NCBI RefSeq assembly: GCF_005233515.1
Contig: NZ_QFZZ01000001.1
Location: 835,320 to 899,319, forward strand
From: Pseudomonas sp. CFBP13508
GTDB lineage: Bacteria; Pseudomonadota; Gammaproteobacteria; Pseudomonadales; Pseudomonadaceae
Length of the DNA stretch: 64,000 nucleotides
Reading direction: 5' to 3'
Shown here: one piece after another, positions 16,506 to 26,576 of the stretch
Numbering within the stretch: the stretch's first letter is position 1
How the letters are laid out: every line of letters starts with the position of its first letter
The notes under the pieces: generated by a model
The model's database searches: none
Told to the model about the DNA's origin: nothing
Seen by the model: only the letters and a program-made list of their open reading frames with translations
Made by a program: the position numbers and the translations under genes

Positions 16506-17432
16506 ATGAATACTTCAACTGCCAAAGCCCACATCGACCTGTCGCCACCCCAGCGCAAGCTGCGGGTGCGCAATCCCGGCTGGTTTCTGGTCAGCCCTTC
16601 GGTGGCGCTGTTGCTGCTGTGGATGATCGTGCCGCTGGGCATGACCCTGTACTTTTCGATGATCCGCTACAACCTGCTCTACCCCGGCGAAAACGAATTC
16701 GTCGGGCTGGAGAACTTCACTTACTTCCTCACCGACTCGGGTTTCATGCCCGGCGCGACCAATACGTTGTTGCTCGTTGGCAGCGTGCTGCTTATCAGCG
16801 TGGTCTTCGGTGTGTTGATCAGCGCGTTGCTGGAGGCCAGCGAATTCCTCGGTCGCGGCCTGGTGCGGGTGATGCTGATTTCGCCGTTCTTCATCATGCC
16901 CACCGTCGGTGCGCTGATCTGGAAGAACCTGATCTTCCACCCGGTCTCGGGAATCCTCGCCTACATCTGGAAGCTGTTCGGCGCGCAACCGGTGGACTGG
17001 CTGGCGCACTACCCGCTGCTGTCGATCATCATCATCGTTTCGTGGCAATGGCTGCCCTTCGCGATCCTGATTCTGATGACCGCCATGCAATCGCTGGATC
17101 AGGAACAGAAAGAAGCCGCGCGCCTGGACGGTGCCGGCCCGATCGCGATCTTCTGGCACCTGACCCTGCCGCACCTGGCGCGGCCGATTGCCGTGGTGGT
17201 GATGATTGAAACGATCTTCCTGCTCTCGGTGTTCGCCGAAATCTTCACCACCACCAACGGCGGCCCCGGCTACGCCTCGACCAACCTCGCCTATCTGATC
17301 TACAACCAGGCACTGGTGCAGTTCGACGTTGGCATGGCTTCGGCGGGCGGTTTGATTGCCGTGGTCATCGCCAACATCGCCGCGATCATTCTGGTGCGGA
17401 TGATCGGCAAAAACCTGACTGACAAAGCGTGA
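16506..17432 (+). CDS. mtlF: polyol ABC transporter permease
   Basis: A 308-residue inner-membrane permease of the MalF type with six predicted membrane segments (first VSPSVALLLLWMIVPLGMTL) and the coupling EAA loop EAARLDGAGPIAIFWHLTLP near the C-terminus that contacts the MtlK ATPase. The start is placed at ATG 16506, although no strong ribosome site precedes it; the frame stays open into the REP pair back to 16362, which is not credible coding sequence. It ends eight bases before mtlG. With MtlG it forms the membrane channel for the polyols bound by MtlE. Confidence 0.92.
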   Translation: MNTSTAKAHIDLSPPQRKLRVRNPGWFLVSPSVALLLLWMIVPLGMTLYFSMIRYNLLYPGENEFVGLENFTYFLTDSGFMPGATNTLLLVGSVLLISVVFGVLISALLEASEFLGRGLVRVMLISPFFIMPTVGALIWKNLIFHPVSGILAYIWKLFGAQPVDWLAHYPLLSIIIIVSWQWLPFAILILMTAMQSLDQEQKEAARLDGAGPIAIFWHLTLPHLARPIAVVVMIETIFLLSVFAEIFTTTNGGPGYASTNLAYLIYNQALVQFDVGMASAGGLIAVVIANIAAIILVRMIGKNLTDKA

Positions 17433-17440
17433 GGCCTGCC

Positions 17441-18271
17441 ATGACCCTCCAACAATCCCGCCGCCTGCAAAGCCTGCTGCTCGGCACCCTGGCCTGGGCC
17501 ATCGCGATCGTGATTTTCTTCCCGATCTTCTGGATGGTGATGACCAGTTTCAAGAGCGAAATCGACGCTTTCGCCACGCCGCCGCAGTTCATCTTCACGC
17601 CAACGCTGGAGAACTACCTGCACATCAACGAGCGCAGCGATTACTTCAGTTTCGCCTGGAACTCGGTGGTGATCTCGTTCAGCGCCACGGCCCTGTGCCT
17701 GTTGATCGCGGTGCCTGCGGCGTACTCGATGGCGTTCTACGAAACCCAGCGCACCAAAGGCACGCTGCTGTGGATGCTCTCGACCAAGATGCTGCCGCCG
17801 GTGGGCGTGCTGATGCCGATCTACCTGCTGGCCAAGAGTTTCGGCCTGCTCGACACGCGCATCGCGCTGATCGTGATCTACACGCTGATCAACCTGCCGA
17901 TCGTGGTCTGGATGGTTTACACCTACTTCAAGGACATCCCCAAAGACATCCTCGAAGCCGCCCGCCTCGACGGTGCGACGCTGTGGCAGGAAATGGTCCG
18001 CGTGCTGCTGCCGATCGCCAAGGGCGGCCTCGCCTCGACCGTGCTGCTGTCGCTGATCCTGTGCTGGAACGAGGCGTTCTGGTCGTTGAACCTGACCTCT
18101 TCGAATGCCGCACCACTGACCGCTTTGATCGCCTCTTATTCAAGTCCCGAAGGATTGTTCTGGGCCAAGTTATCGGCGGTCTCGACCCTGGCGTGTGCGC
18201 CGATTCTGATCTTTGGCTGGATCAGCCAGAAGCAACTGGTGCGCGGCCTGTCGTTTGGTGCCGTGAAATGA
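17441..18271 (+). CDS. mtlG: polyol ABC transporter permease
   Basis: A 276-residue MalG-type inner-membrane permease. An N-terminal membrane segment (LAWAIAIVIFFPIFWMVMTSF) is followed by five more and by the EAA loop EAARLDGATLWQEMVRVLLP. The ATG at 17441 follows the mtlF stop by eight bases and has GAGG upstream. It pairs with MtlF. The gene ends before a type-2 palindromic repeat that separates it from the ATPase gene. Confidence 0.92.
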   Translation: MTLQQSRRLQSLLLGTLAWAIAIVIFFPIFWMVMTSFKSEIDAFATPPQFIFTPTLENYLHINERSDYFSFAWNSVVISFSATALCLLIAVPAAYSMAFYETQRTKGTLLWMLSTKMLPPVGVLMPIYLLAKSFGLLDTRIALIVIYTLINLPIVVWMVYTYFKDIPKDILEAARLDGATLWQEMVRVLLPIAKGGLASTVLLSLILCWNEAFWSLNLTSSNAAPLTALIASYSSPEGLFWAKLSAVSTLACAPILIFGWISQKQLVRGLSFGAVK

Positions 18272-18280
18272 ACTGAAAAG

Positions 18281-18369
18281 CAAAAGATCGCAGCCTTCGG
18301 CAGCTCCTACATGGAATGTCCAATCGGTATAAACCTCCTGTAGGAGCTGCCGCAGGCTGCGATCTTTTG
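18281..18369. repeat. type-2 palindromic repeat (GATCGCAGC family) between mtlG and mtlK
   Basis: Two 30-base arms (18281-18310 and 18340-18369) are inverted with a single mismatch. Each runs from CAAAAGATCGCAGCC to GGCAGCTCCTAC. This is a second intergenic repeat family, distinct from REP, with further copies near 43748, 59662 and 63738. Confidence 0.85.
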
Positions 18370-18402
18370 ATCTTGAAAAACAACAATGCGGAGGCCCATC
18401 TC

Positions 18403-19506
<1,104 letters not shown>

Positions 19507-19521
19507 TTTCGAGACTATCCG

Positions 19522-20994
19522 ATGAAACTCAACCAACAGAACCTCAACCGCCTCGCCGCCGAAGTGCAACTGCCGGCCTACGACCTCGGCGACACACGCC
19601 AGGGCATTGCTCACATCGGCGTCGGCGGTTTTCACCGTGCCCATCAGGCGTATTACACCGATGCCTTGATGAACACTGGCCAAGCGCTGGACTGGGCAAT
19701 CTGCGGCGTCGGCCTGCGCCCGGAAGATCGCCGCGCCCGCGATGATCTGCGCGAGCAGGATTACCTGTTCACCCTGTTCGAACTGGGTGACAGCGATGAC
19801 ACCGAAGTGCGCGTCATCGGCGCGATCCGCGACATGCTGCTGGCCGAAGATGGCGCGCAAACGCTGATCGACAAACTCGCCGAACCGCAGATCCGCATCG
19901 TTTCGCTGACTATCACCGAGGGCGGCTACTGCATCGACGACAGTAACGGCGAATTCATGGCGCATCTGCCGCAGATTCAACACGACCTCGCCCATCCCGA
20001 AACGCCGGGCACCGTGTTCGGCTTCCTTTGCGCCGCGTTGGCCAAACGCCGTGCGGCGGGCGTTCCGGCATTCACTGTGATGTCCTGCGATAACCTGCCG
20101 CACAACGGCGCGGTCGCGCGCAAGACGCTGCTGGCCTTCGCAGCCCTGCGTGATCCGCAGTTGCGCGACTGGATCGAGCAGAACGTCAGTTTCCCCAACG
20201 CCATGGTCGACCGCATCACACCGATGACCAGCACCGCACATCGCCTGCAACTGGCCGACAAACACGGCGTCGACGATGCCTGGCCGGTGGTCTGCGAACC
20301 GTTTGTACAGTGGGTGCTGGAGGACAAATTCGTCAACGGTCGCCCGGCGTGGGAAAAGGTCGGCGTGCAGTTCACCGACGATGTGTCGCCGTACGAAGAG
20401 ATGAAAATCAAACTGCTCAACGGCAGTCACCTGGCGCTGACGTATCTGGGCTTTCTCAAGGGCTATCGCTTCGTCCACGAGACCATGAACGATCCGCTGT
20501 TCGTGCGCTATATGCGCGCTTATATGGATCTGGATGTCACGCCGCAACTGGCACCGGTGCCGGGCATTGATCTGAGCGAATACAAGGACACGCTGGTCGC
20601 GCGGTTTTCCAATCAGGCGATTGCCGATCAACTGGAGCGCGTGTGTTCGGATGGCTCATCGAAGTTTCCCAAGTTCACCGTGCCGACGATCAATCGGCTG
20701 ATCGCCGATGGCCGCGAGACCAAGCGTGCAGCGCTGGTCGTGGCAGCGTGGGCGTTGTATTTGAAGGGCGTGGATGAGAATGGCGATACGTATTCGATTC
20801 CGGACCCGCGAGCGGCGTTCTGTCAGGGATTGGTGGCGGACGATGAGTTGATCACCGAGCGCCTGTTGGGCGTGGAAGAAATTTTCGGCACGGCGATACC
20901 GAAGTCGGCGGAGTTTGTTGCGGCATTCGAGTGGTGCTGCCAGAGTCTGCGCGAGGTTGGGGTTTCGCGAACTCTGGAACGAGTTCTAGCCTGA
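19522..20994 (+). CDS. mtlD: mannitol 2-dehydrogenase
   Basis: A 490-residue long-chain polyol dehydrogenase that oxidises D-mannitol to D-fructose with NAD+ and also accepts D-arabitol and D-sorbitol. The N-terminal Rossmann domain has HIGVGGFHRAHQAYY. The catalytic residues of the P. fluorescens enzyme, K295, N300 and H303, fall exactly at these positions in MKIKLLNGSHLAL. Length is within three residues of the characterised enzyme. It starts 15 bases after mtlK. The product fructose is the substrate of the kinase encoded by mtlZ, and xylulose from arabitol is that of MtlY. Confidence 0.95.
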   Translation: MKLNQQNLNRLAAEVQLPAYDLGDTRQGIAHIGVGGFHRAHQAYYTDALMNTGQALDWAICGVGLRPEDRRARDDLREQDYLFTLFELGDSDDTEVRVIGAIRDMLLAEDGAQTLIDKLAEPQIRIVSLTITEGGYCIDDSNGEFMAHLPQIQHDLAHPETPGTVFGFLCAALAKRRAAGVPAFTVMSCDNLPHNGAVARKTLLAFAALRDPQLRDWIEQNVSFPNAMVDRITPMTSTAHRLQLADKHGVDDAWPVVCEPFVQWVLEDKFVNGRPAWEKVGVQFTDDVSPYEEMKIKLLNGSHLALTYLGFLKGYRFVHETMNDPLFVRYMRAYMDLDVTPQLAPVPGIDLSEYKDTLVARFSNQAIADQLERVCSDGSSKFPKFTVPTINRLIADGRETKRAALVVAAWALYLKGVDENGDTYSIPDPRAAFCQGLVADDELITERLLGVEEIFGTAIPKSAEFVAAFEWCCQSLREVGVSRTLERVLA

Positions 20995-21018
20995 TCCTGC
21001 GGCGATGCGACTGACGTC

Positions 21019-21087
21019 TTCGCGAGCAGGCTCGCTCCCACAAGTGATGTTGGAACACTGACCTGTGGGAGCGAGCCTGCTCGCGAA
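21019..21087. repeat. REP pair between mtlD and mtlY
   Basis: Inverted copies at 21019-21041 and 21065-21087 with a 23-base spacer lie in the gap between two operon genes. Confidence 0.9.
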
Positions 21088-21132
21088 TAGCCGCCATACT
21101 CGGAAACACCCTGACATCCTGAGGACCTCATT

Positions 21133-22629
21133 GTGACCAGCCAACAACTCTTCCTGGGTATCGACTGCGGCACCCAAGGCACCAAAGCGATTATCCTCGA
21201 TGCCGACAGCGGGCAGGTGCTCGGTCTGGGCGCGGCGCCGCACACGATGATCAGCGGCGCCAACGGCCGCCGCGAACAAGACGTTCAACAGTGGCTCGAC
21301 GCATTCGTCAGCGCCACCCGCCAGGCCTTGCAAGCGGCGAACGTCGACGGCCAGGCGATCCGTGGCGTTGGCGTCTCCGGCCAGCAACACGGCTTGGTGC
21401 TGCTCGATGAGCAAGGCGCAGTGCTGCGTCCGGCCAAGCTCTGGTGCGACACCGAAACCACGCCGGAAAACGAGCGCTTGCTCGCACACCTGGGCGGAGA
21501 GAAAGGTTCGCTGGAACGCCTCGGCGTGGTCATTGCGCCGGGCTACACGGTGTCGAAACTGCTCTGGACCAAAGAGCAGCATCCCGACGTGTTCGCACGC
21601 ATCGCCCGAATTCTGCTGCCTCACGACTACCTCAACTACTGGCTCACCGGCCGCGCCTGCAGCGAATACGGCGATGCGTCCGGCACCGGCTATTTCAACG
21701 TGCGCACGCGTCAGTGGGATGTGCAGATCCTGCGCGACATCGATGCCAGCGGCCGTTTGCAAACCGCGCTGCCGGAGCTGATCGACGCGCACGCCGCCGT
21801 CCGCACTCTCCTGCCGGCAATCGCCGAGCAACTCGGCATCAACCCCAACGCCGTGGTCTCGAGCGGCGGTGGCGACAACATGATGGGCGCCATTGGTACC
21901 GGCAATATCCAGCCCGGCGCGATCACCATGAGCCTCGGTTCGTCCGGCACGGTCTACGCCTATTCGGAGGAGCCGAACGTCAGCGCCGATGCCTCGGTCG
22001 CGACGTTCTGCTCCTCCAGCGGCGGCTGGCTGCCGCTGATCTGCACCATGAATCTGACCAACGCGACCGGCGCGATTCGCGAGCTGTTCAAGCTCGATCT
22101 GCCGACCTTCAACGAACTGGTCGCGCAATCGCCGATCGGCGCCGAGGGCGTGAGCATGTTGCCGTTTCTCAATGGCGAACGCGTTCCCGCCCTGCCCCAC
22201 GCCACCGGCAGTTTGCATGGCCTGACCATGGACAACCTGACCCAGGCCAATCTATGCCGCGCCGCCGTCGAAGGCACCACCTTCGGTTTGCGCTACGGGC
22301 TGGATTTGCTCCGCCAGAATGGTTTACAAAGCCTGCGCATCTGCCTGATCGGCGGCGGTTCGAAGAGTCCGGTGTGGCGGCAGATCGTCGCCGACATCAT
22401 GAACGCCCCGGTGATCTGCACCGAACAAAGCGAAGCCGCCGCACTGGGTGCGGCGATTCAAGCGGCGTGGTGCGCGTCACGCTCGAACGGAGACGATGTC
22501 TCCCTGGCCGATCTGTGCGAGCGCTGCGTGAAACTCGACGCGGGCAGCGAAACCCTGCCGATCGCCGCCAATGTCGCGGCGTTCCAGCAGGCCTACGAAC
22601 GCTATCAACAGCATGTCGCAACCCTATAA
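21133..22629 (+). CDS. mtlY: xylulokinase
   Basis: A 498-residue FGGY-family kinase that phosphorylates D-xylulose, the product of D-arabitol oxidation, with ATP. The N-terminal phosphate-binding loop is GIDCGTQGTKA; GVSGQQHG and the ATP-site LIGGGSKSPVWRQIVADI with a following alanine-rich helix are as in XylB. The start is GTG 21133 with TGAGG upstream. It is the sixth structural gene of the mtl operon and ends 13 bases before mtlZ. Confidence 0.93.
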   Translation: MTSQQLFLGIDCGTQGTKAIILDADSGQVLGLGAAPHTMISGANGRREQDVQQWLDAFVSATRQALQAANVDGQAIRGVGVSGQQHGLVLLDEQGAVLRPAKLWCDTETTPENERLLAHLGGEKGSLERLGVVIAPGYTVSKLLWTKEQHPDVFARIARILLPHDYLNYWLTGRACSEYGDASGTGYFNVRTRQWDVQILRDIDASGRLQTALPELIDAHAAVRTLLPAIAEQLGINPNAVVSSGGGDNMMGAIGTGNIQPGAITMSLGSSGTVYAYSEEPNVSADASVATFCSSSGGWLPLICTMNLTNATGAIRELFKLDLPTFNELVAQSPIGAEGVSMLPFLNGERVPALPHATGSLHGLTMDNLTQANLCRAAVEGTTFGLRYGLDLLRQNGLQSLRICLIGGGSKSPVWRQIVADIMNAPVICTEQSEAAALGAAIQAAWCASRSNGDDVSLADLCERCVKLDAGSETLPIAANVAAFQQAYERYQQHVATL

Positions 22630-22642
22630 CGAGCAAACAACT

Positions 22643-23581
22643 ATGTACCTGGTGTGTGGCGAAGCCCTGTTTGATTTCTTCAGCGAAAACGATGCCAGCG
22701 GGCTGGCCTCGAAAGTCAATTTCAAGGCGATTGCCGGCGGCTCGCCGTTCAACGTCGCCGTCGGTCTGCGCCGCTTGGGCGTGGACTCGGCGCTATTCGG
22801 TGGGCTGTCCACCGACTACCTTGGCCGCCGCTTGCAGCAAGTGCTGCAGGACGAAGGTGTGCGCCCGGACTATCTGGTGGATTTCGCCGCGCCGACCACT
22901 CTGGCAATGGTCGCGGTAGGCGCCAATGGCTCGCCGCATTACAGCTTCCGTGGCGAAGGCTGCGCCGATCGGCAATTGAGCGAGGCGCATCTGCCAACAC
23001 TTGGCGACGAGGTGCGCGGCCTGCACATCGGCTCGTTTTCGCTGGTAGTACAGCCGATCGGCGACACCTTGCTTAAGCTGGTTCAGCGCGAAAGCGGCAA
23101 ACGCCTGATCAGCCTCGACCCCAACGTGCGCCTCAATCCCGAGCCGAACATCGATCTATGGCGCGAGCGCATCGCCACGCTGGTGCGCCTGGCCGATCTG
23201 ATCAAAGTCAGCGACGAGGATCTGAGCCTGCTGTATCCCGAACAGAATCCGCAGCATGTGATTGAAGGCTGGCTCGAACATCGCTGCCAGATCGTCTTCC
23301 TGACTCGCGGCGGCGACGGCGCGACCGTGTTCAGTCGCGCCCATGGCTCGTGGTCGGTCCCGGCCAACCCGGTGAAAATTGCCGATACGGTAGGCGCTGG
23401 CGACACCTTCCAGGCCGCGCTGATCACCTGGCTGACCGAACATTCGCTGGACTCCGTCGAAGGCGTGCAGCAGCTCAGTCGAGAGCAAATCGACGGCATG
23501 CTCAGGTTCGCCGTGCAAGCCGCCGCGCTGACCTGCAGCAAAACCGGTCCGGATCTGCCCTATCGTCATCAATTGAGCTGA
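22643..23581 (+). CDS. mtlZ: fructokinase (PfkB family)
   Basis: A 312-residue ribokinase/PfkB-type sugar kinase that in this operon phosphorylates the fructose made from mannitol and sorbitol. The N-terminal GGSPFNVAVGLRRLG motif binds the sugar. The C-terminal DTVGAGDTFQAAL holds the anion hole and catalytic aspartate. The start is ATG 22643, 13 bases after the mtlY stop; the frame runs back 24 codons into mtlY without a ribosome site. It is the last gene of the operon. No terminator hairpin was seen behind it. Confidence 0.92.
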   Translation: MYLVCGEALFDFFSENDASGLASKVNFKAIAGGSPFNVAVGLRRLGVDSALFGGLSTDYLGRRLQQVLQDEGVRPDYLVDFAAPTTLAMVAVGANGSPHYSFRGEGCADRQLSEAHLPTLGDEVRGLHIGSFSLVVQPIGDTLLKLVQRESGKRLISLDPNVRLNPEPNIDLWRERIATLVRLADLIKVSDEDLSLLYPEQNPQHVIEGWLEHRCQIVFLTRGGDGATVFSRAHGSWSVPANPVKIADTVGAGDTFQAALITWLTEHSLDSVEGVQQLSREQIDGMLRFAVQAAALTCSKTGPDLPYRHQLS

Positions 23582-23625
23582 GCGCGTAGACTGTCGGCCT
23601 TTTTGCGCACGACGGAAAACAGCTC

Positions 23626-24246
23626 TTGAATCACAGGCACATCCTCGCCCTCCTGACCCTGGCCACTCTGCTGAGCGGTTGCGGCACCTCGCCGCCCCGC
23701 TCACCGGAAGACATCTGCGCAATCTTCCGCGAGAAAAGCGACTGGTACGACGCTGCGCAAGTCACCCAGAAACGCTGGGGCGTGCCGATCCAGGTGCCCT
23801 TCGCGATCATGTATCAGGAATCCGGCTATCGCTACGACGCCAAGACGCCACGCAAATACCTGCTCTGGGTAATTCCGTGGGGCCGCGTCTCCACCGCGTC
23901 CGGCTACGCGCAAGCCAAGGACGAAGTCTGGGCCGACTACCAGAAAAGCACCGGTCGCAACTGGGCCGACCGCGAAGACTTCGACGACGCCATCGACTTC
24001 GTCGGCTGGTACATGGACAAGACCACCTCGATCAACGGCGTGTACAAATACGACGCCTATAACCAATACCTGAACTACCACGAAGGCTGGGGCGGCTTCC
24101 GCAACAAGACCTACGCCAGCAAGGCCTGGCTACCGCCGACCGCGCGCAAGGTGCAGAACCGTTCGGATCTGTATGCGCAGCAGTATGCCGGCTGCAAGGA
24201 AGACCTCAATCGCGGGTTCTGGAGCCGGTTCTGGCATTGGTTGTAG
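23626..24246 (+). CDS. lipoprotein with lytic-transglycosylase-like (SLT) motif
   Basis: A 206-residue exported lipoprotein. The signal peptide ends in the lipobox LLSGC, so the mature N-terminus is C19. The segment PFAIMYQESGYRYDAKTP matches the catalytic glutamate region of SLT-type lytic transglycosylases (E-S-x-x), followed by STASGYAQAKDEVWADYQ, resembling the family's GLxQ region. The C-terminal half is rich in Trp and Tyr. The start is TTG 23626 with GGA upstream. It may cut peptidoglycan from the outer-membrane side; activity is inferred. It stands between the mtl operon and a T6SS module and belongs clearly to neither. Confidence 0.75.
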   Translation: MNHRHILALLTLATLLSGCGTSPPRSPEDICAIFREKSDWYDAAQVTQKRWGVPIQVPFAIMYQESGYRYDAKTPRKYLLWVIPWGRVSTASGYAQAKDEVWADYQKSTGRNWADREDFDDAIDFVGWYMDKTTSINGVYKYDAYNQYLNYHEGWGGFRNKTYASKAWLPPTARKVQNRSDLYAQQYAGCKEDLNRGFWSRFWHWL

Positions 24247-24252
24247 AAGCCC

Positions 24253-24340
24253 TTCGCGAGCAGGCTCGCTCCCACAGGACCTTAGTGAACGCCGATTTTG
24301 TCTACACCCGAGAAACCTGTGGGAGCGGGCTTGCCCGCGA
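24253..24340. repeat. REP pair, one arm diverged
   Basis: A standard inverted copy is at 24253-24275. A variant with core GTGGGAGCGGGCTTGCCCGC is at 24319-24340; it has G-for-A and T-for-C changes that keep its own palindrome. Confidence 0.85.
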
Positions 24341-24521
24341 TGGCAATCTCCCAAACACCATCAACGTCTATGAAAGGCCCGATTTCACTGGCCCAAACCG
24401 CCCTCCTAAGGGTTTTCCCTATGGCATCAAGGCCCCACACCTACGCCATTTGCGCCTTGAATGAGGCCGTCTAATCCTGCAACATCCATCACCTGCTTAT
24501 TCAACGGACGGAATTCAAGGC

Positions 24522-26576
24522 ATGCTGGACGCCAATGCAACCCACATCACCCTCTCGATCGAAGACGCCAACGCCGACCTGCAAGTCCTCAGCTTCACCG
24601 GTCGCGAAGCCCTCAACGAACCGTTCCGTTTCGACCTCGAACTGGTCAGCGCCCGCCCCGACCTGAAGCTCGAAGAGCTGCTGCACAAGCGCGCCTGCCT
24701 GACGTTCGGCGCCACCGGCGAAGGCAAGATTCACGGCCAGGTCTATCGCATCGAGCAGGGCGACTCCGGCAAGACCCTGACCCGCTACAGCATCAGCCTG
24801 ATGCCGCAACTGGCCTATCTGCAGCACAACCATGATCAGCAGATCTTCCAGCAACTGACGGTGCCGAAAATCATCGCCCAGGTGCTGGAAGATCGCGGCA
24901 TTCTCTCTGACGCCTACAGCTTCCAGCTCGGCGCCGAGTACCCGGAGCGTGAGTATTGCGTGCAATACGATGAGTCCGACCTGCACTTCATCCAGCGTCT
25001 GTGCGAAGAGGAAGGCATTCACTTTCACTTCCAGCACAGCAGCAGCGGCCACAAACTGGTGTTCGGCGACGATCAGACGGTGTTCCGCAAACTGAAGCCG
25101 GTCAGCTATCAGCAGGACTCCGGCATGGCTGCGGAGAAACCGGTGATCAAGCGCTTCAACCTGCGCCTGGAAACCCGCACCACCCGCGTCAGCCGTCGCG
25201 ACTACGATTTCGAAAAACCCAAGCTGCTGCCCGAAGGCGCGGTCAAATCCGAATTCGCCCCGGACCTGGAAGACTACGATTACCCCGGCCGCTTCACCAC
25301 CCGCGAGCGCGGCAAGTTCCTCTCGACCCGCGCCCTCGAACGCCATCGCAGCGACTACAAACTCGCCGAAGGCAAAGGTGATGAACCGACCCTCACCAGC
25401 GGCCATTTCCTCACGCTCGCCGAACACCCGCGCGCCGAGTGGAACGACCTGTGGCTGCTGCTGGAAGTCTTCCACGAAGGCAAACAACCGCAAGTGCTCG
25501 GCGAAAACGTCACCAGCGACGTCACCGACAACAAGAGCGATTTCCACCAGGGCTACCGCAACAGCTTCGTCGCCACCCCGTGGGACGCGCACTACCGCCC
25601 TGCCCTCGAACACCCGAAACCGAAAGTCCTCGGCAGCCAGACCGCAATCGTCACCGGCCCGCCCGGCGAAGAAATCCACTGCGACCAATACGGCCGCATC
25701 AAAGTCCAATTCCACTGGGACCGCGACGGCCAGTCCGACGATAAAACCACCTGCTGGATGCGCGTCGCCAGCGGCTGGGCCGGAGCAGCCTACGGCGGCA
25801 TCGCCATCCCGCGCATCGGCATGGAAGTCCTCGTCACCTTCCTCGAAGGCGACCCCGACCAGCCCCTCGTCACCGGCTGCCTGTACCACAAGGAAAACGT
25901 CGTCCCCTACGACCTGCCGGCCAACAAGACCCGCAGCACCTTCAAAACCCTCAGCTCCCCGGGCGGCAAGGGTTACAACGAATTCCGCATCGAAGACAAG
26001 AAAGGCGCCGAACAGATCTACATCCACGCCCAGCGCGACTGGGACGAAAACATCGAACACGACCAGAAAATCCGCGTCGGCAACGAACGGCATGACACTG
26101 TTGAAGCTAACGTGTTGAGCGAGTTCAAGGTCGAAGAACACCGGATCACCCATCTGGACCGCATCAGTGAGATGCGCGCGGATGATCACCTGACGGTGGG
26201 TGTGACGCAGCATGTGAAGGTGGGGACTGGGCAGTTTGTTGAGGCTGGCAACGAAATACATTACTACGCCGGCCAGAGAGTCGTGGTCGAAGGCGCCATG
26301 GAACTGACCGCCAAGGCTGGCGGCAGCTTCGTCAAGGTAGATGCGGGTGGCGTGACCATCAGCGGCGCTGAGGTGAAGGTGAATACTGGTGGCTCGCCTG
26401 GGGTGGGCACGCCGGCGGCGCCGTTGCTGCCGGGGCCGATGAAGGTTGCGGATGCGGATAAGGCGGGGAAAGTCCCTGTCCCGCTGCCCAAACGTCTGAA
26501 TGAGTCTGGAATAACGCCGTTGTGCGGCAAGCAAAGCAACGGCGCCTGCAGCCGTAAGGATTGCACATGCATGTGA
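24522..26576 (+). CDS. vgrG: VgrG, type VI secretion tip protein
   Basis: A 684-residue VgrG. The gp27-like base (about 1-370) includes FTGREALNEPFRFDLELVS and YDESDLHFIQRLCEEEGI. The gp5-like OB fold (about 380-460) has GEEIHCDQYGRIKVQFHWDR and WAGAAYGGIAIPRIGMEV. The needle is the repetitive segment with DTVEANV and GVTQHVKVGTGQ. After about 615 the chain becomes Pro/Ala/Gly-rich and ends in four cysteines within the last 17 residues (C6xC4xCTCM pattern). It trimerises at the Hcp tube tip and carries the effector encoded next. No core T6SS genes are in the window, so this is an orphan vgrG cargo module. Confidence 0.95.
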   Translation: MLDANATHITLSIEDANADLQVLSFTGREALNEPFRFDLELVSARPDLKLEELLHKRACLTFGATGEGKIHGQVYRIEQGDSGKTLTRYSISLMPQLAYLQHNHDQQIFQQLTVPKIIAQVLEDRGILSDAYSFQLGAEYPEREYCVQYDESDLHFIQRLCEEEGIHFHFQHSSSGHKLVFGDDQTVFRKLKPVSYQQDSGMAAEKPVIKRFNLRLETRTTRVSRRDYDFEKPKLLPEGAVKSEFAPDLEDYDYPGRFTTRERGKFLSTRALERHRSDYKLAEGKGDEPTLTSGHFLTLAEHPRAEWNDLWLLLEVFHEGKQPQVLGENVTSDVTDNKSDFHQGYRNSFVATPWDAHYRPALEHPKPKVLGSQTAIVTGPPGEEIHCDQYGRIKVQFHWDRDGQSDDKTTCWMRVASGWAGAAYGGIAIPRIGMEVLVTFLEGDPDQPLVTGCLYHKENVVPYDLPANKTRSTFKTLSSPGGKGYNEFRIEDKKGAEQIYIHAQRDWDENIEHDQKIRVGNERHDTVEANVLSEFKVEEHRITHLDRISEMRADDHLTVGVTQHVKVGTGQFVEAGNEIHYYAGQRVVVEGAMELTAKAGGSFVKVDAGGVTISGAEVKVNTGGSPGVGTPAAPLLPGPMKVADADKAGKVPVPLPKRLNESGITPLCGKQSNGACSRKDCTCM

